Part shown: positions 44,269-54,782 of the stretch, piece after piece | Numbering within the stretch: position 1 is the first letter of the stretch | Layout: the number at the start of each line of letters is the position of its first letter | DNA from: Coniella vitis | Taxonomy: Eukaryota; Ascomycota; Sordariomycetes; Diaporthales; Schizoparmaceae | Length of the DNA stretch: 64,000 nucleotides | Assembly: GCA_011317545.1 (NCBI GenBank) | Contig: WUJK01000006.1 | Span: 1,550,001-1,614,000 of the forward strand | Direction: 5' to 3' | Notes under the pieces: generated by a model | What the model was told of the DNA's origin: nothing | What the model saw: only the letters and a program-made list of their open reading frames with translations | Database searches by the model: none | Made by a program: the position numbers and the translations under genes

Positions 44269-44695
44269 CAGCCAAGCAGCGGTTAAGCCAACATGGGTCA
44301 GCGCCTGCAATGGAAGTTCCGCTGGACCTCTACTTCAACGATTCGTAGATTTTGGTCAGCGTATGTGAAATATAGCCTGGCAAGCCTGACTTCTGTTCTA
44401 TGAATGTTTGGTTTTCTCAAGCCACAGAGAAGGTTGATCAACACCAGCGATATTTAGAATCAATGAGATTCGGCAATGAGTCTTCCCATGTGATGTGGCT
44501 ATGCCCCTCTAGAAATACCTGTCCGTTGCGAATCGCAAAACTTCCGTCCTGAAGAGATGATGCGGCCGTTGTAAGAATGCCACTTCGTGGCAGTAATTGC
44601 CCAAACCCGCCAAACGCCAGACTGAGAAACCCGGAAAACAGAAGCAAAACCCAACTCCGAATATGAGCGCCGCTCCGTAAATATAATGTGTCCTT

Positions 44696-45280
44696 TCAGT
44701 TTCCCTCGCCGGGACGCTTGGCGCTACAACTGACAATCTTGACTTTGTCGGCAACTACAGCCTGGGTTCCATTGTCCATCTTGAAGGAGACGTTCTTGAT
44801 GAGGAAAGTCCAAACTTCGTCGCAGAAGCGGTAGGTATCCAGAGAGCCCTATATTGATGCCGCGCATGATGGCTTCAGTCAGCTTGTTGTAGCAGTCGCA
44901 CGTGCGTTTTCAAACCCATGGCAGCTCTTGCACTCTTATACCCTTACACAACCTCCAACCAAAACCACCAATGACGTAAATGCATAGAGAATGCTCCTCA
45001 CCTTGAACGTCAGCCGGGCCTTGACTTTATCCTGCAGGACATCGGCAATAGCTCTGTCAAAATTGGCGAGGATCTTCATCGCCAGCTGAGGGTCGATGTG
45101 GGTGTTCGTGATCAGGTCATCGAGTGTATCTGTGAGAGTAGCGCCGATGCTGTCCACCGCGCGACAGCGTACATCAAGTCAGCTGTAATGCGCCCCAAGT
45201 CGCAGGCGAAGAGCGAGGGTCTAGGAAACGCACCTGCTACGGCGGTAAAGCTCGTAATAGTTCTGTCCGCCGGAAGCCAT
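44696..45280 (-). CDS. TOA2: Transcription initiation factor TFIIA small (gamma) subunit
   Basis: Minus-strand exons 45234-45280, 45002-45149 and 44696-44848 join to 115 aa. The sequence opens MASGGQNYYELYRRSSIGAT, then LTDTLDDLITNTHIDPQLAM and KILANFDRAIADVLQDKVKA (helical half), and after the last intron SLDTYRFCDEVWTFLIKN and VSFKMDNGTQAV (beta-barrel half). This is the complete TFIIA-gamma fold. Known of the family: with the alpha/beta subunit it stabilises TBP on the TATA element in RNA polymerase II initiation. The second intron (152 bp) would encode a premature end if retained. It is head-to-head with VMA16 across 464 bp. Confidence 0.94.
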
Positions 45281-45744
45281 CTCGTCGCTGTTGTGAAATC
45301 AAGCGGCTCGTGTAATGGAGACGGCGGAACGATTTCGGGGGTTGTTGAAGCAAGCGAGGGATGACTACGTTGACAAGGGGAACTACGCCAGGGCCGCCCC
45401 CGGAGGTAACAGAGCCTGGGACGGGGCGGCTTTCGGAGCTGACTCAGCGGGGGTGCAGCCGAGCACCTGAGACCGCCGACGTAGCGATAGGAGGCCGCTA
45501 CTATGTGCTGATAGGGATACCTGCTCCACTTTAGCAGCGATGTCGTGTGCTTGATTGGTTCCAGTTTTAGAGCAGAGACATGGCAGGCAGGAGCTCCTTG
45601 AGGCATGCCTGCTATACGAACTACAGTGAGCCTTACTGCTGTTGACGACCTCGCTCTAGCTTCCGGTCGTGTCTTCATCGCCAAATCTACCATTTTCCCC
45701 GTTTCGTTTCCCACGTCCCGACTAGCTCTCCAAGTCTGCCCAGG
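45281..45744. other. Shared divergent promoter, TOA2 / VMA16
   Basis: Only 464 bp separate the two start codons. There is no gene. A near-match to the dispersed motif (TACTATGTG) is at 45499-45507. Confidence 0.55.
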
Positions 45745-46667
45745 ATGAGCACGAAATACTCCCTCGGAGGCGTCTCTGGCGCCATCGCCATCATCGGAGC
45801 TTGTATGTCTGCTCTTGCTTGACACGCTGCTCGCCCAATGCGTTGGATCACCGTGGCTAATTGTATTCCCAGACATGCTTTTTACTGGCTCCGGCGAGGC
45901 CTTCAACGTACGTCCATGCGACTCTCAACTTTGACTCTTACCTACCGACCACACCACAAGAAGCACGGTCTGACGGACTTTCTTTCTATAGGTCGGAGCA
46001 TTCATCGAGTCCATTTCCCCTGTTGGATGGGCAAGCTTGGGCATTTCCCTCTGCATCGGTCTGTCGGTTGTAGGAGCAGCATGGTACGAGAAACGCCCAC
46101 CTGCACACAAAACAAGCGACCCATACCAACCTCCGGTGTCTCCGTCACAGACGAACAACTCGTGTTGACATAATTCCAGGGGCATCTTTATTACCGGCTC
46201 GTCGATCGTCGGTGGCGGCGTCCGCGCTCCTCGCATCCGCACCAAGAACCTCATCTCCATCATCTTCTGTGAAGTTGTCGCCATCTACGGTGTCATTATG
46301 TCCATCGTCTTCTCCGCCAAGCTGGCTGGCATTCAGGGTGCCGAGCTGTACGATGCCAAGACATATTACACTGGTTTCGCCCTCTTCTGGGCTGGTCTGA
46401 CCGTTGGCATGTGCAACTTGGTGTGCGGTGTTGCTGTCGGAATTAACGGTAGTGGCGCGGCGCTCGCGGATGCCGCTGATCCTACGCTGTATGTGCTTTC
46501 TCCCTTAAAACGACCTATGGGGATTGTTTTGCCCTTTTGCTGACTGTTTCTGGGATAGGTTCGTCAAGATCCTTGTCATTGAGATTTTTAGCTCTGTTCT
46601 CGGCTTGTTTGGTTTGATTGTGGGCTTGCTCGTTTCCAGCAAGGCCACCGACTTTGGCGAGGCGTAA
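45745..46667 (+). CDS. VMA16: V-type ATPase proteolipid subunit c''
   Basis: Five exons (45745-45802, 45873-45907, 45992-46083, 46180-46488, 46559-46667) join to 200 aa. The chain has the usual small-residue transmembrane helices: YSLGGVSGAIAIIGAYMLF across the first join, SLGISLCIGLSVVGAAWG, then ITGSSIVGGGVRAPRIRTKN, a helix with an embedded Glu (ISIIFCEVVAIYG), FALFWAGLTVGMCNLVCGVA and a last helix with VIEIFSSVLGLFG. Family knowledge: Vma16 is one of three different proteolipids in the V-ATPase rotor ring, and the membrane-embedded acidic residue carries the proton into the vacuole. It is distinguished from subunits c and c' by the extra N-terminal helix and the GGVRAPRIRTKN loop. Exon 2 is 35 nt. 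Confidence 0.94.
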
Positions 46668-47494
46668 GCAAAGTCACTGAAATATACCAAGTGCATGGGG
46701 TCTTGGACTGTACGAGTCAAATCATAAAACCGAGAGAGGGCCGGTGGCCTGTTGGAAGGCAATCGTTGCCTGGTGGATAAAACATCACCGTCACATTTCA
46801 CGGCGTTTGGGGGGAGGGGAGCATAAAGAGAAGGAAGCCATGAACTTTTTTTGTCTACACTGTACTATGTTTTACAAACCTTTGAGATGAATTGTATTAC
46901 GTCCCATAGCATTGCTTCTATAGTCGTGGACCCAAGCCTTTGGGCCCGGCAATGTGATATTCTATCACATCTTTGCAACCCTGCCATCACTTATTGGTTA
47001 GGAAGCCATAGCTTCATACAAGATTATAGAGAGCCTTAAAGTCATGATCTAGTTTCTACGACAACCGTCCAGCCTCCCGACAGCTGCATATTTCTCAAAG
47101 TCAAACACCTTGCTGCCGTTTCATTGCCCTTCAACCAAACGTTCCCGTGTGAATGAACGAAGTTGACATTGTAATACATAGAAGCACAAGCCTTAGCATA
47201 TGAACCCCCAAACGTAGTCGAGTCATTTGTAGATGCTACAGTACTACTGCAATCCAATCTCCTCGGTCACTCTAGCTTGATGATGCGCAAAACCTACCCC
47301 CTTTAAGTGATCCTGTCTTGAGCTACCAGGTGAGCTTGAACAAATGAGCCAATTGGCCGTAACTCATATCTTAAGGGGCTCAAGTCGAGTGAAAACGTAG
47401 GCTGAAGCTGAAGCTCAAAAAGAAGTGCCACCCATCACCCACTTGTGAACAGCATCTCCCAGTTACTCTTCGACCGCTAACATGCTATCAGCCT
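46668..47494. other. Intergenic between convergent VMA16 and the Cys-rich unknown gene
   Basis: No coding signal in 0.8 kb. One near-match to the dispersed motif (TACTATGTT) lies near 46862. Confidence 0.5.
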
Positions 47495-49617
47495 TCATGG
47501 GGCCGAGACTGAGCCACCAGGGGTGCTGGGATTGCCAAACAGGCCCGTGGCCCGACCACTGGTCTGAACACCAGCAACAGCGCTCGGATTACTAGCAGGA
47601 ACAATCCCCATCACTGCAAGAGACTGCTCAGCATCGAAGTTGAAAAGTTGATTTTGGGCTTCAGCTCTGGCTGGTGACATGGTGCTGAGAAGCTCGTTAT
47701 GAAAGCTCTCATATTCTTGCTGTAGTTGCTGGACCATCAGTGCGTAATCCTCTCTTGACAGTTCTTGGATGACTGGATCCGTATTGTGGTATGTCCTTTG
47801 TCTAGCTGGCTGTTGACCCATGATTGCTGAGGCCTCTGCCTGTTCGCTGTTGTGGTCATGTATGGGGCCAGCCACGTGCGATGCCCCAGTAGTCTGCTGC
47901 GGCTGCGACCCAGCTAAGTATTGAGCAACAGAATCTGCAGCAAGTTGGTCATCGCCGTACTCATCGCCATCCAAAAAGGGATTGTCAACAGCCATACCCC
48001 GGGTAGCAGGCGGGCCTCTGTAGACTGGACGTGCAAGTCGTCGCCTTACGTACATCCCTCCAGGCTTTTGGGGGTCGTGAGAGTTGTAGTTGTCCAGCAC
48101 TTCGTCGTCGTCATCGTCACTGTTCCTGTCCGCAGCAGCTGCAACTTGGGTTTCTAAGCTGCGGCCACATCGCAGAGTTCGGGAAGAACGGCGGCGCAGA
48201 GATGGTGGGCTGCCCTTCGAGCATGTGGCAGGATTGGGCTGTCGAATGTGAGCTGGGGTTTTTCCCCTGGTGTATGGGCCTTTGGGCTGAAAGAGAGCGC
48301 GGGTTCCGGTGATGGTGTGATGGGTTTGGCCGGGAGACAAACGGGTGCCGATAACAGTTTGCTTCGGAGTTGACGGGTAGGCTCCGTGTAAACTTGGCGT
48401 CTGGCCATCTTCCATGGGCACTGAAGCATCTTCGAAACGAAATGTGCCTTGATCTTGGATATGGACTGCGTGGCTCTTTGTGCTTGAAACACTTGCTTGA
48501 GTGTCAGAACCTTGCTGCTGCTGCAAGCGGCAATCTTCTTTATACTCCTTAACACAAGCTTCTATCACTGTGGGCTCTGCAGATCGTTCAGGATCTGGGC
48601 CCAAATTCCTGTTGTCTGCAGCTCGGACTTGCCAAGGTAAGATGCTGGCCAGTGCATCGCCTGGCTGCAACAGCAAGAACGCACCTTGACCAGCATGCTC
48701 ATTGTCAGGTATTATGGGAAGTGAGGTCATATCCGAGCCAAAGGGAGCATTCAGCTGTCGACGCCTGTTTTCATAATGAATATGATGCTGCTGAAGGTGT
48801 GTTGCTTCTGCCTCAGCTGCCTGTACCAAGGCAAAGAACGAGCTGTACAGCATGCCCCTGGGCATGAATATATCTCTATCGATGTGAGTATAATCAGTAT
48901 AAGTCACTTTATCAAAAAGAAAATGGGATACACACTGGTACATCGCATCGAGATCATGTTGCGTGAGGATCGCATCAGTCACTCTCATCTTGTCAGGCAA
49001 TGTAAAACCACCCTCACAGCCAAGGATCTTGAGAGCATTGTCCCATGACACTGGCTCCCTGACGCCATCTAGGTAGCCTTGCACCTGGTAGTTCTCAGGA
49101 TCCCAAAACTCAATCCACTTCATTATCAACAACTGTCTGGGGAAGAAGACAACTTCACCCATATGTGAGCCTTCCTGGAAAGGATCGTACTGGTCTGCGA
49201 TGTCGAGGAGTTGTGGGATAGTGGCAGACAATGCGCTGATGATCAGGTAAGGTGCATTGTCTTCGGCGTTGTAGGTGCCTGGGTCATAGAGGAGGACTTG
49301 ATCAGATCCTGCTCTTTTCTCTCTTGGCTGTGCGGGAATCTGCAATGCAGAGTCAGCACAACACTGGATGATGTGGATAACAGGCGTCGAGAACTGACCT
49401 TGAATTCATCACAGCACACTGGACAAAACCCCATAAAGCCTTCAAAGCAGATAGATGTAGGCGCATTGCCGCCAAGCGTACCACCATCGGAGGGAATGGG
49501 ACTGCACAGCTGTAGCTTGCCAAATCGCCCGGCGAGCCAGAGTGATTTGGAGCAGGCACCCGCACATTCTACTGTCCAATGGGAACAGTCGTACTTGAGG
49601 TAGGAGAACTGGCACAT
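47495..49617 (-). CDS. Unrecognised protein with Cys-rich N-terminus
   Basis: Minus-strand exons 49399-49617 and 47495-49339 join to about 687 aa, which I do not recognise. The first 73 residues contain nine cysteines (2, 11, 18, 22, 38, 57, 65, 68, 69), including CPVCC at 65-69, and could bind zinc. This layout is common in uncharacterised Pezizomycotina proteins. The middle (about 75-290) is globular and helical (APYLIISALSATIPQLLDIA, GEVVFFPRQLLIMKWIEFW). The last ~350 residues are low-complexity, Gln/Ser/Pro-rich and probably disordered, with a Gln-rich helix (YALMVQQLQQEYESFHNELL) near the end. There is no signal peptide or membrane helix. Its 5' end lies 322 bp from the stop of the gephyrin-like gene, in tandem. 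Confidence 0.72.
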
Positions 49618-49938
49618 TTTGACTCTCAGATGACCATGAAGGCAGCAGTTGGGTGTGGAAGGGAACGAGCATATGGGTCAAGAAAAGAAACAATGAGGTG
49701 AAGAAGTCGAATGGAGAGAAGAGATGAGGTGGAAAAGGGACTAAATACAAAGAAGGGCAATGAGGAAGACGACGTGCAGGGAGTCGGGAATGGTTTGAAA
49801 ATTGGCGCTGAAGCGCAGTCCTCTTGTCACGCTTCAAATCAGACGCATCCTAAGATCTGGCTGCCACGGGCCACATTTGTCGTCACTAGGAGCAACTGTA
49901 GGCTGAGGCCCATACAAGAGGCTATCCAGTCTATTCCT
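49618..49938. other. Short interval between tandem minus-strand genes
   Basis: 321 bp hold the promoter of the Cys-rich unknown gene and the 3' end of the gephyrin-like gene. A/G-rich on the plus strand; nothing else is seen. Confidence 0.5.
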
Positions 49939-52094
49939 TCAAGAACCAACTCTCACATTGCTCATCAACAAAGCTTCCACCTTTGTGCCTTTTCGCAAAG
50001 GCTCGACTCCTTTTGGCATGCATAAGAGAGCATTTGCTCCTTTCAGACTCCCAACGCGAGAGCTTCGCTGGCCACCTGTACTTGCTGCTGAGAGACCACC
50101 GTCACTGCCGACTGTCACAATAGAACGGTGATACTCAGGCCGTCCAGGATCCAATTTGAAGTCGTGTGACAAGGTGACTGGAGCTTTGGTCAACCCTGCA
50201 GGCGACACTCCAGACATCAAGTGCAAAGACGGCAAGACGAAAAGATGGAAAGTAACCAGAGCTGAGGCAGGATTACCAGGCAAGGAGAATATCACCTTCG
50301 ACACTCGCTCACCATCATTATTCTTGACCGGTACAGTTGCAAACGTCGTGGGCTTGCCCGGCTTCATGTTGACTCGGCCAAAATGGATAGTCCCGCCAAG
50401 GGCTCGCTCAATAGTCGGCTTCAGTAGGTCCAGTTCACCCATTGAGACACCTCCTGTCGTGATGAGAAGGTCTGCCTGCCGCATTCCACTTCGCAGTATT
50501 TCCTCCAATGCACCAGGCTTATCGCTCGCAATACCCAAGTCAATGACTTCGTAACCCCATCCCTTGGCTGCTGATATGAGAGTGGGCCTATTTGTGTCGC
50601 GCACCTCTCCCAGACGGAGGTCTCCAGGCTTGTCATGGTTAACAATTTCATCACCCGTCGACAAGACGCCAATAACAGGGCGCCGATATGTCTTGACGGT
50701 GGAGGCCCCCACGGCTGCCAAGAGACCAATTTCACCACCGACAGAAGACACCTGCTCGCCCTTTTGCAAGATGACATCCCCCTTCTCCGTGTCACTGCCT
50801 ATTTCACGAATATTCTCACCCTCACGCACTGCATCGGCCAGGATTTCGACTTCCTTCTCTTCCTTGCCATCATCAGTCATAGTCTTCAAGACAGTATCCT
50901 CGACCATGATCACAGAAGTCGCACCAGGAGGTAAGGGTGCTCCTGTGGTTATTCTTGCAATTGCTCCTTCCTTTAGCTCAGCAACATCACCAGGGGCAGC
51001 GTGGGAGACGGCCGTGACGGGGAAGATGCCTCTCATATTGGCATCCTTCGGCACGACAATCGCATAACCGTCAACGATGCTTGCACGAAAGGCAGGGACG
51101 TTCTCGCTCGCCGTGACATCTTCTGCCAATACTGCACCCACCAGTTCATTGTCCACTTTGGAGGTAATGATGGTGGGTGCTGGCGTGTGCTCGGAGATCA
51201 GGGTCAGCGCCTCTTCGACTTCGAGCATGGGATAAGGCGAGGCTCTGTGCCGTCTGGTTGGACCCAAGCTAGGGTCGTTGGACATTGGGTTCTCGCCCTG
51301 CTTTGTATGTCTGACTAGGGCGCCGTGCCCGTCCCCGTGCCCGTGCCCGTGTCCAGGAGTATGAGACCCATGGTTATGCCCATGATGATGGTCCGCGGAG
51401 CCATGATGGGATGATGGGCTGGATGAGCGAACGCCAGCGTCCTCTTCAAGTTTCTCGACCCCTCCGGCGTGCAGAGACCGGGAATCCGCCCCTGCAGCCT
51501 GAATGCAAGCATGAGGAACTGTCTTGATGACAGCCTGGAGATTCTCTTTGGCACCTTTGGGAGAGCCAGGCACCGTTATGATGACACACTTGTTCCTCAC
51601 TCCAGCTACTGGTCTCGACATCATGGCGACTAAATGCGGTCACCATGTTAGACAGGACCAAGAGGGCCTTGGGAGACGGGCACCTTACACGGAGTTACAC
51701 TAAGCGACGAAGCCAACATGCCGTGAACTAGGCCAGGAGCATGCTTGTGGATTAGAGGAGCGACGGCCTACGAATGCATTAGACAAGGAGACTCAACAAA
51801 GGCCACTTGAGCCACTGTACGCACCTCTGGTGTCTGGTCCGTCGCGGCAAAGCCTGTGCCTCCAGTAGTGACTATGAGGTTGACGCTGCTTGCCTCGTGA
51901 TCCGCCCATGCTCGAATCTGCTTCTGAATTTGCTCAACGTCATCGGATACTACCTTGACATCGACAACACTCCATCGTCCAGTCTCTTCCTGGTCGAAGA
52001 CGGAGCGGAGGGTTTCCTCAGAGCTATCTTTCGATAGACCTTGCGAGACGGTCGTTGAAACGATGAGGATTGCAGCTTCAAGTGCATGGCTCAT
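49939..52094 (-). CDS. cnxE: Gephyrin-type molybdenum cofactor biosynthesis enzyme (MogA-MoeA fusion)
   Basis: Minus-strand exons 51825-52094, 51689-51767 and 49939-51629 join to 679 aa. The N-terminal MogA-like domain carries TTGGTGFAATDQTPE (about 76-90) and PGSPKGAKENL (about 138-148). A linker with a striking His/Gly-rich tract (about 191-218, HHGSADHHHGHNHGSH) follows. The C-terminal MoeA-like domain contains PMLEVEEALTLI, RASIVDGYAIV, ITTGAPLPPGATSVIMVEDT, GVLSTGDEIV, LLITTGGVSMGELDLL and IFSLPGNPASALVTFHLFV. Family knowledge: the MogA part adenylylates molybdopterin and the MoeA part inserts molybdate, making Moco for nitrate reductase and other enzymes. The fused order MogA-MoeA is that of fungal CnxE and animal gephyrin; plants use the reverse. 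The His-rich linker could hold metal (inference). The start MSHALEAAILIVST is chosen over an upstream ATG at 52133. Confidence 0.94.
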
Positions 52095-52528
52095 TTTGAG
52101 AACCACAGGATCCGGTGAACAGCGAGACAACAAATTGCAGACACTGACTCGAAGACTTCACAGGCAGAGAATACCTTCATGAGAGGATGAGTGGATACAA
52201 AATGTTTGTTAACGTGCAATTGTTTTGTTTGCGGTTGCGATCAACAAGTAGGGGAGAAGCTCTTGAAGCAGCTGAAGTCATACACTATGTACGCTCGGAG
52301 GTAAACCCACAGGTACCTGATCGTAAAGCCGGGGAGCGACTGAACTAGGTGGCAGGCGGGACAGGGCGTGTGATAGCGCTCGGCAGGGTTGCAGGTGCTA
52401 CCAAACCCCCCGAAGATCTGCCCTAACAATGGAAAGTCTTTTGCAGTCTCATTCCCAACCAACACTTCTCACTTTGAGCACGTCAAATTCAAGCTATCCT
52501 CTACCCATCGAGTCGCAAACGCAGCAAT
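52095..52528. other. Shared divergent promoter, CNXE / POP5
   Basis: 434 bp between two start codons. It holds a near-match to the dispersed motif (CACTATGTA near 52284). No gene. Confidence 0.5.
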
Positions 52529-53243
52529 ATGGTGAGGGTCAAAGAGCGATACCTTTTGGTGAATATCATTTACCCGCAAGGTTCCCGGGATGCATCGAAA
52601 CCCGAGCTGCCTGATATTCTGCTGTACAACCAACCAACAACGGACGCATTCACAGCGCGAACACTGGTACACGCCATCAAGGCAGAGGTTACTGACTTCT
52701 TTGGGGATTTTGGTGCTGGCTCCGTCGAGCGGACTCTGAGAGGTATTTGCATTCTCATCTAATCTAAAGACCATGTTCTATGGTTAAGCTCTCATGGTCC
52801 AGAGTAGCTGCTATGGCTGCCCTTTCCCGAACCTCAAAGCCCTCTCAAGTGGCTGCGCTCCTGCGTGCTTTCGGAGACTGACCGCCTGTGCAGTGAAATA
52901 CTTGTCGAATGCTACATCAACATGCATTCTTCAGTGCTCCCGAGACCACTATCGTCTCGTTTGGGCAGCTTTGACCATGATGAACCGAGTGCCCACCAAA
53001 CGTGGATCTGGCAGTCCGTGTATTTTCCGCGTTGTGCGCGTAAGCGGTACTATCAAAAAGGTTGAGCAAGAGGCTGTGCGGAGGGCGAGGTTGTTGGTCA
53101 TTGCTGCCAGGGACGAAATGTCCGGCAAGGCATCTGACACTCTCACCTCTCTCTTTGGCGGCGCAAACTCAACGAGTGAGGTCGCTATGGTCGATGCTCA
53201 GGACGACTCGCTGTCCGAAGCAGGTTTCAACGACGAAGACTGA
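52529..53243 (+). CDS. POP5: RNase P / RNase MRP protein subunit Pop5
   Basis: Exons 52529-52742 and 52894-53243 join to 187 aa. The protein starts MVRVKERYLLVNIIYPQG, the standard Pop5 N-terminus, and continues DAFTARTLVHAIKAEVTDFFGDFGAGS. After the intron comes KYLSNATSTCILQCSRDHYR, then LVWAALTMMNRVPTK and RVVRVSGTIKKVEQEAVRRA. The C-terminal tail is acidic. Known of the family: Pop5 is a small alpha/beta protein of the nuclear RNase P and MRP complexes that mature tRNA 5' ends and pre-rRNA. The splice gives ERTLR-VKYL; a small extra exon within the 151-bp intron cannot be ruled out but none is needed. Tail-to-tail with GPN2, only 6 bp between stop codons. Confidence 0.92.
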
Positions 53244-53249
53244 AGTCCT

Positions 53250-54417
53250 TCATGCTCCCTTCCGAACTATCTTGACGCCGCTATCTGTTGTCGGCATGGG
53301 CATGTTAAAACCGTCGTATTCGTCGCCAGCTGGGTTCATGGCTTCCGCTTGCGCCTCGCGGATTCTGGCTTGTTCTTCTTCCTCTTTGGCCGCGAGTTCA
53401 TCATAGGCGTCCTTTTGGTCAACCCATCGCTCCTGGATGTCCTGCACCTGGAGCAGTGACGACTCATTGCGCATCGCAACCTGCCATACGGTGTCGTTGG
53501 CGCCTTCTGCACCCCCAAACACATAGCCGCCGGCGCGATCGATTACTCTGAGGAGATGCATCATGCTCTTCTTGTCCTCGACGGCAAGGACTTCAAACTG
53601 TACCATAGCAAAACTTTCTACCAAGTTTGCCACTGCCTCGTTAAGAGCCTTGAACTTGTCGCTCCGCAGCGCAGGAGACTCCTGTTCAAGGCTCGGGAGT
53701 AGGTGCGAGAGGTCCTGGACTTCGGTGTAAAAGTCGAGATTGAACGGCAACTCTTCGTACTCAGACACTTTGTCGATCTTGGTCAAAACATTTATGTGCG
53801 GGAGATCCATTTGCATCATAGCCCGGAGGGCAAGCAGGAGGTTCGAAATGTACAAGGAGGGCTGCGTCAGGCAGAAACTGTCGGACAAGTGCAAGACAAC
53901 CAACTGCATCTTCGTCAGCCAGGCGTTATGGGATAGAGGGTCTTGCGCTCATTTCACGTACCCTGAAACCCATCTTCTGGAGTTTGAAGAAGATGTTGCG
54001 CAACGAGTTGTGGTGGGTATATAACTCTACTTGGCCTGGGCAATCGAATAAAATGTAATCCTCTCCAAGCTCTTTCAGCCCTTCCTCTAGCCACTCAAAG
54101 TTGTGCTCAAGCTCTTCTAGTGCATAGAGTACTCCGCCATTCGGGCCCAGGTTGTCGTTGCCCATGATTTCTTCAAGAGTCACAAGATCACGAATGTCGA
54201 GCGCGCATGGGTAATTGGTTTTATCGTTTGCTGGGTCGAGATTAACAACAGAACATGAGCGCCCTATTGCACCCATAAATTGGTGCACTAAATAGATGCC
54301 AAAGTATCAATATCTGGAGTGTTCAAGATCAGGCGCCTGTCAGGAAAACTTACTGCCATCGCAGTAGGTGCTTTTGCCTGCACCCGGGCTGCCCAGCACA
54401 AGCTGAGCAAACGGCAT
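53250..54417 (-). CDS. GPN2: GPN-loop GTPase 2
   Basis: Minus-strand exons 54354-54417, 53962-54287 and 53250-53903 join to 347 aa. The P-loop is GSPGAGKST (about 9-17). The family's Gly-Pro-Asn loop is visible at about 69-71 (NDNLGPNGG). G3 is ILFDCPGQVELYTHH. The nucleotide specificity motif TKID lies in INVLTKIDKVSEYEELPFN. Known of the family: GPN2 and its paralogues Npa3/GPN1 and GPN3 help assemble and import RNA polymerase II. GPN2 rather than GPN1/3 is chosen from its length and the SPGAGKSTYCDG start. The third exon could begin two codons earlier. Head-to-head with BUB3, 365 bp between starts. The stop codon lies 6 bp from that of POP5, so the two 3' ends must overlap. Confidence 0.91.
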
Positions 54418-54782
54418 ATTGGAGTGATCAGGCTTGTCAAATAGTATGATACTGCTTTCAAATCGACCACCAAAGGCCTTTTCCGGAATTCCAAGGAGGC
54501 TGCGGTGGATTTTCTGCAAAGAAGGCAACAGAGGACGTGACGTTTTTGGAGCGACTGCAGGCGCAATACGTACTAAAGTACCGCCGCTCCTCCACTCCGA
54601 GAAAAATAATGCAAGGATTATATACGCTAAGGAGCTTATCCCTGCTCGCGGCTGCAGCCTTCTACAGTACGGTCCACCCATGTGAATATCAACACCAGGC
54701 CTAATTGCGGTCCATCGCGTATTTGACGTCTCGACAACAAGTAAACCTGCATCTTCTACTGCCAAGGCGACGTTCTGAAGAT
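54418..54782. other. Shared divergent promoter, GPN2 / BUB3
   Basis: 365 bp between start codons. No gene, and no copy of the dispersed TACTATGTA motif. Confidence 0.5.

Larger units (their letters stand above)
44030..44695. other. Intergenic between TMEM234-like and TOA2 genes
   Basis: Holds three TACTATGTA-type motifs (44158, 44175, 44227) and a short tandem repeat of CCAGCCATTG at 44241-44268. No gene is supported; the short minus-strand frame near 44438 has no recognisable product. Confidence 0.5.
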
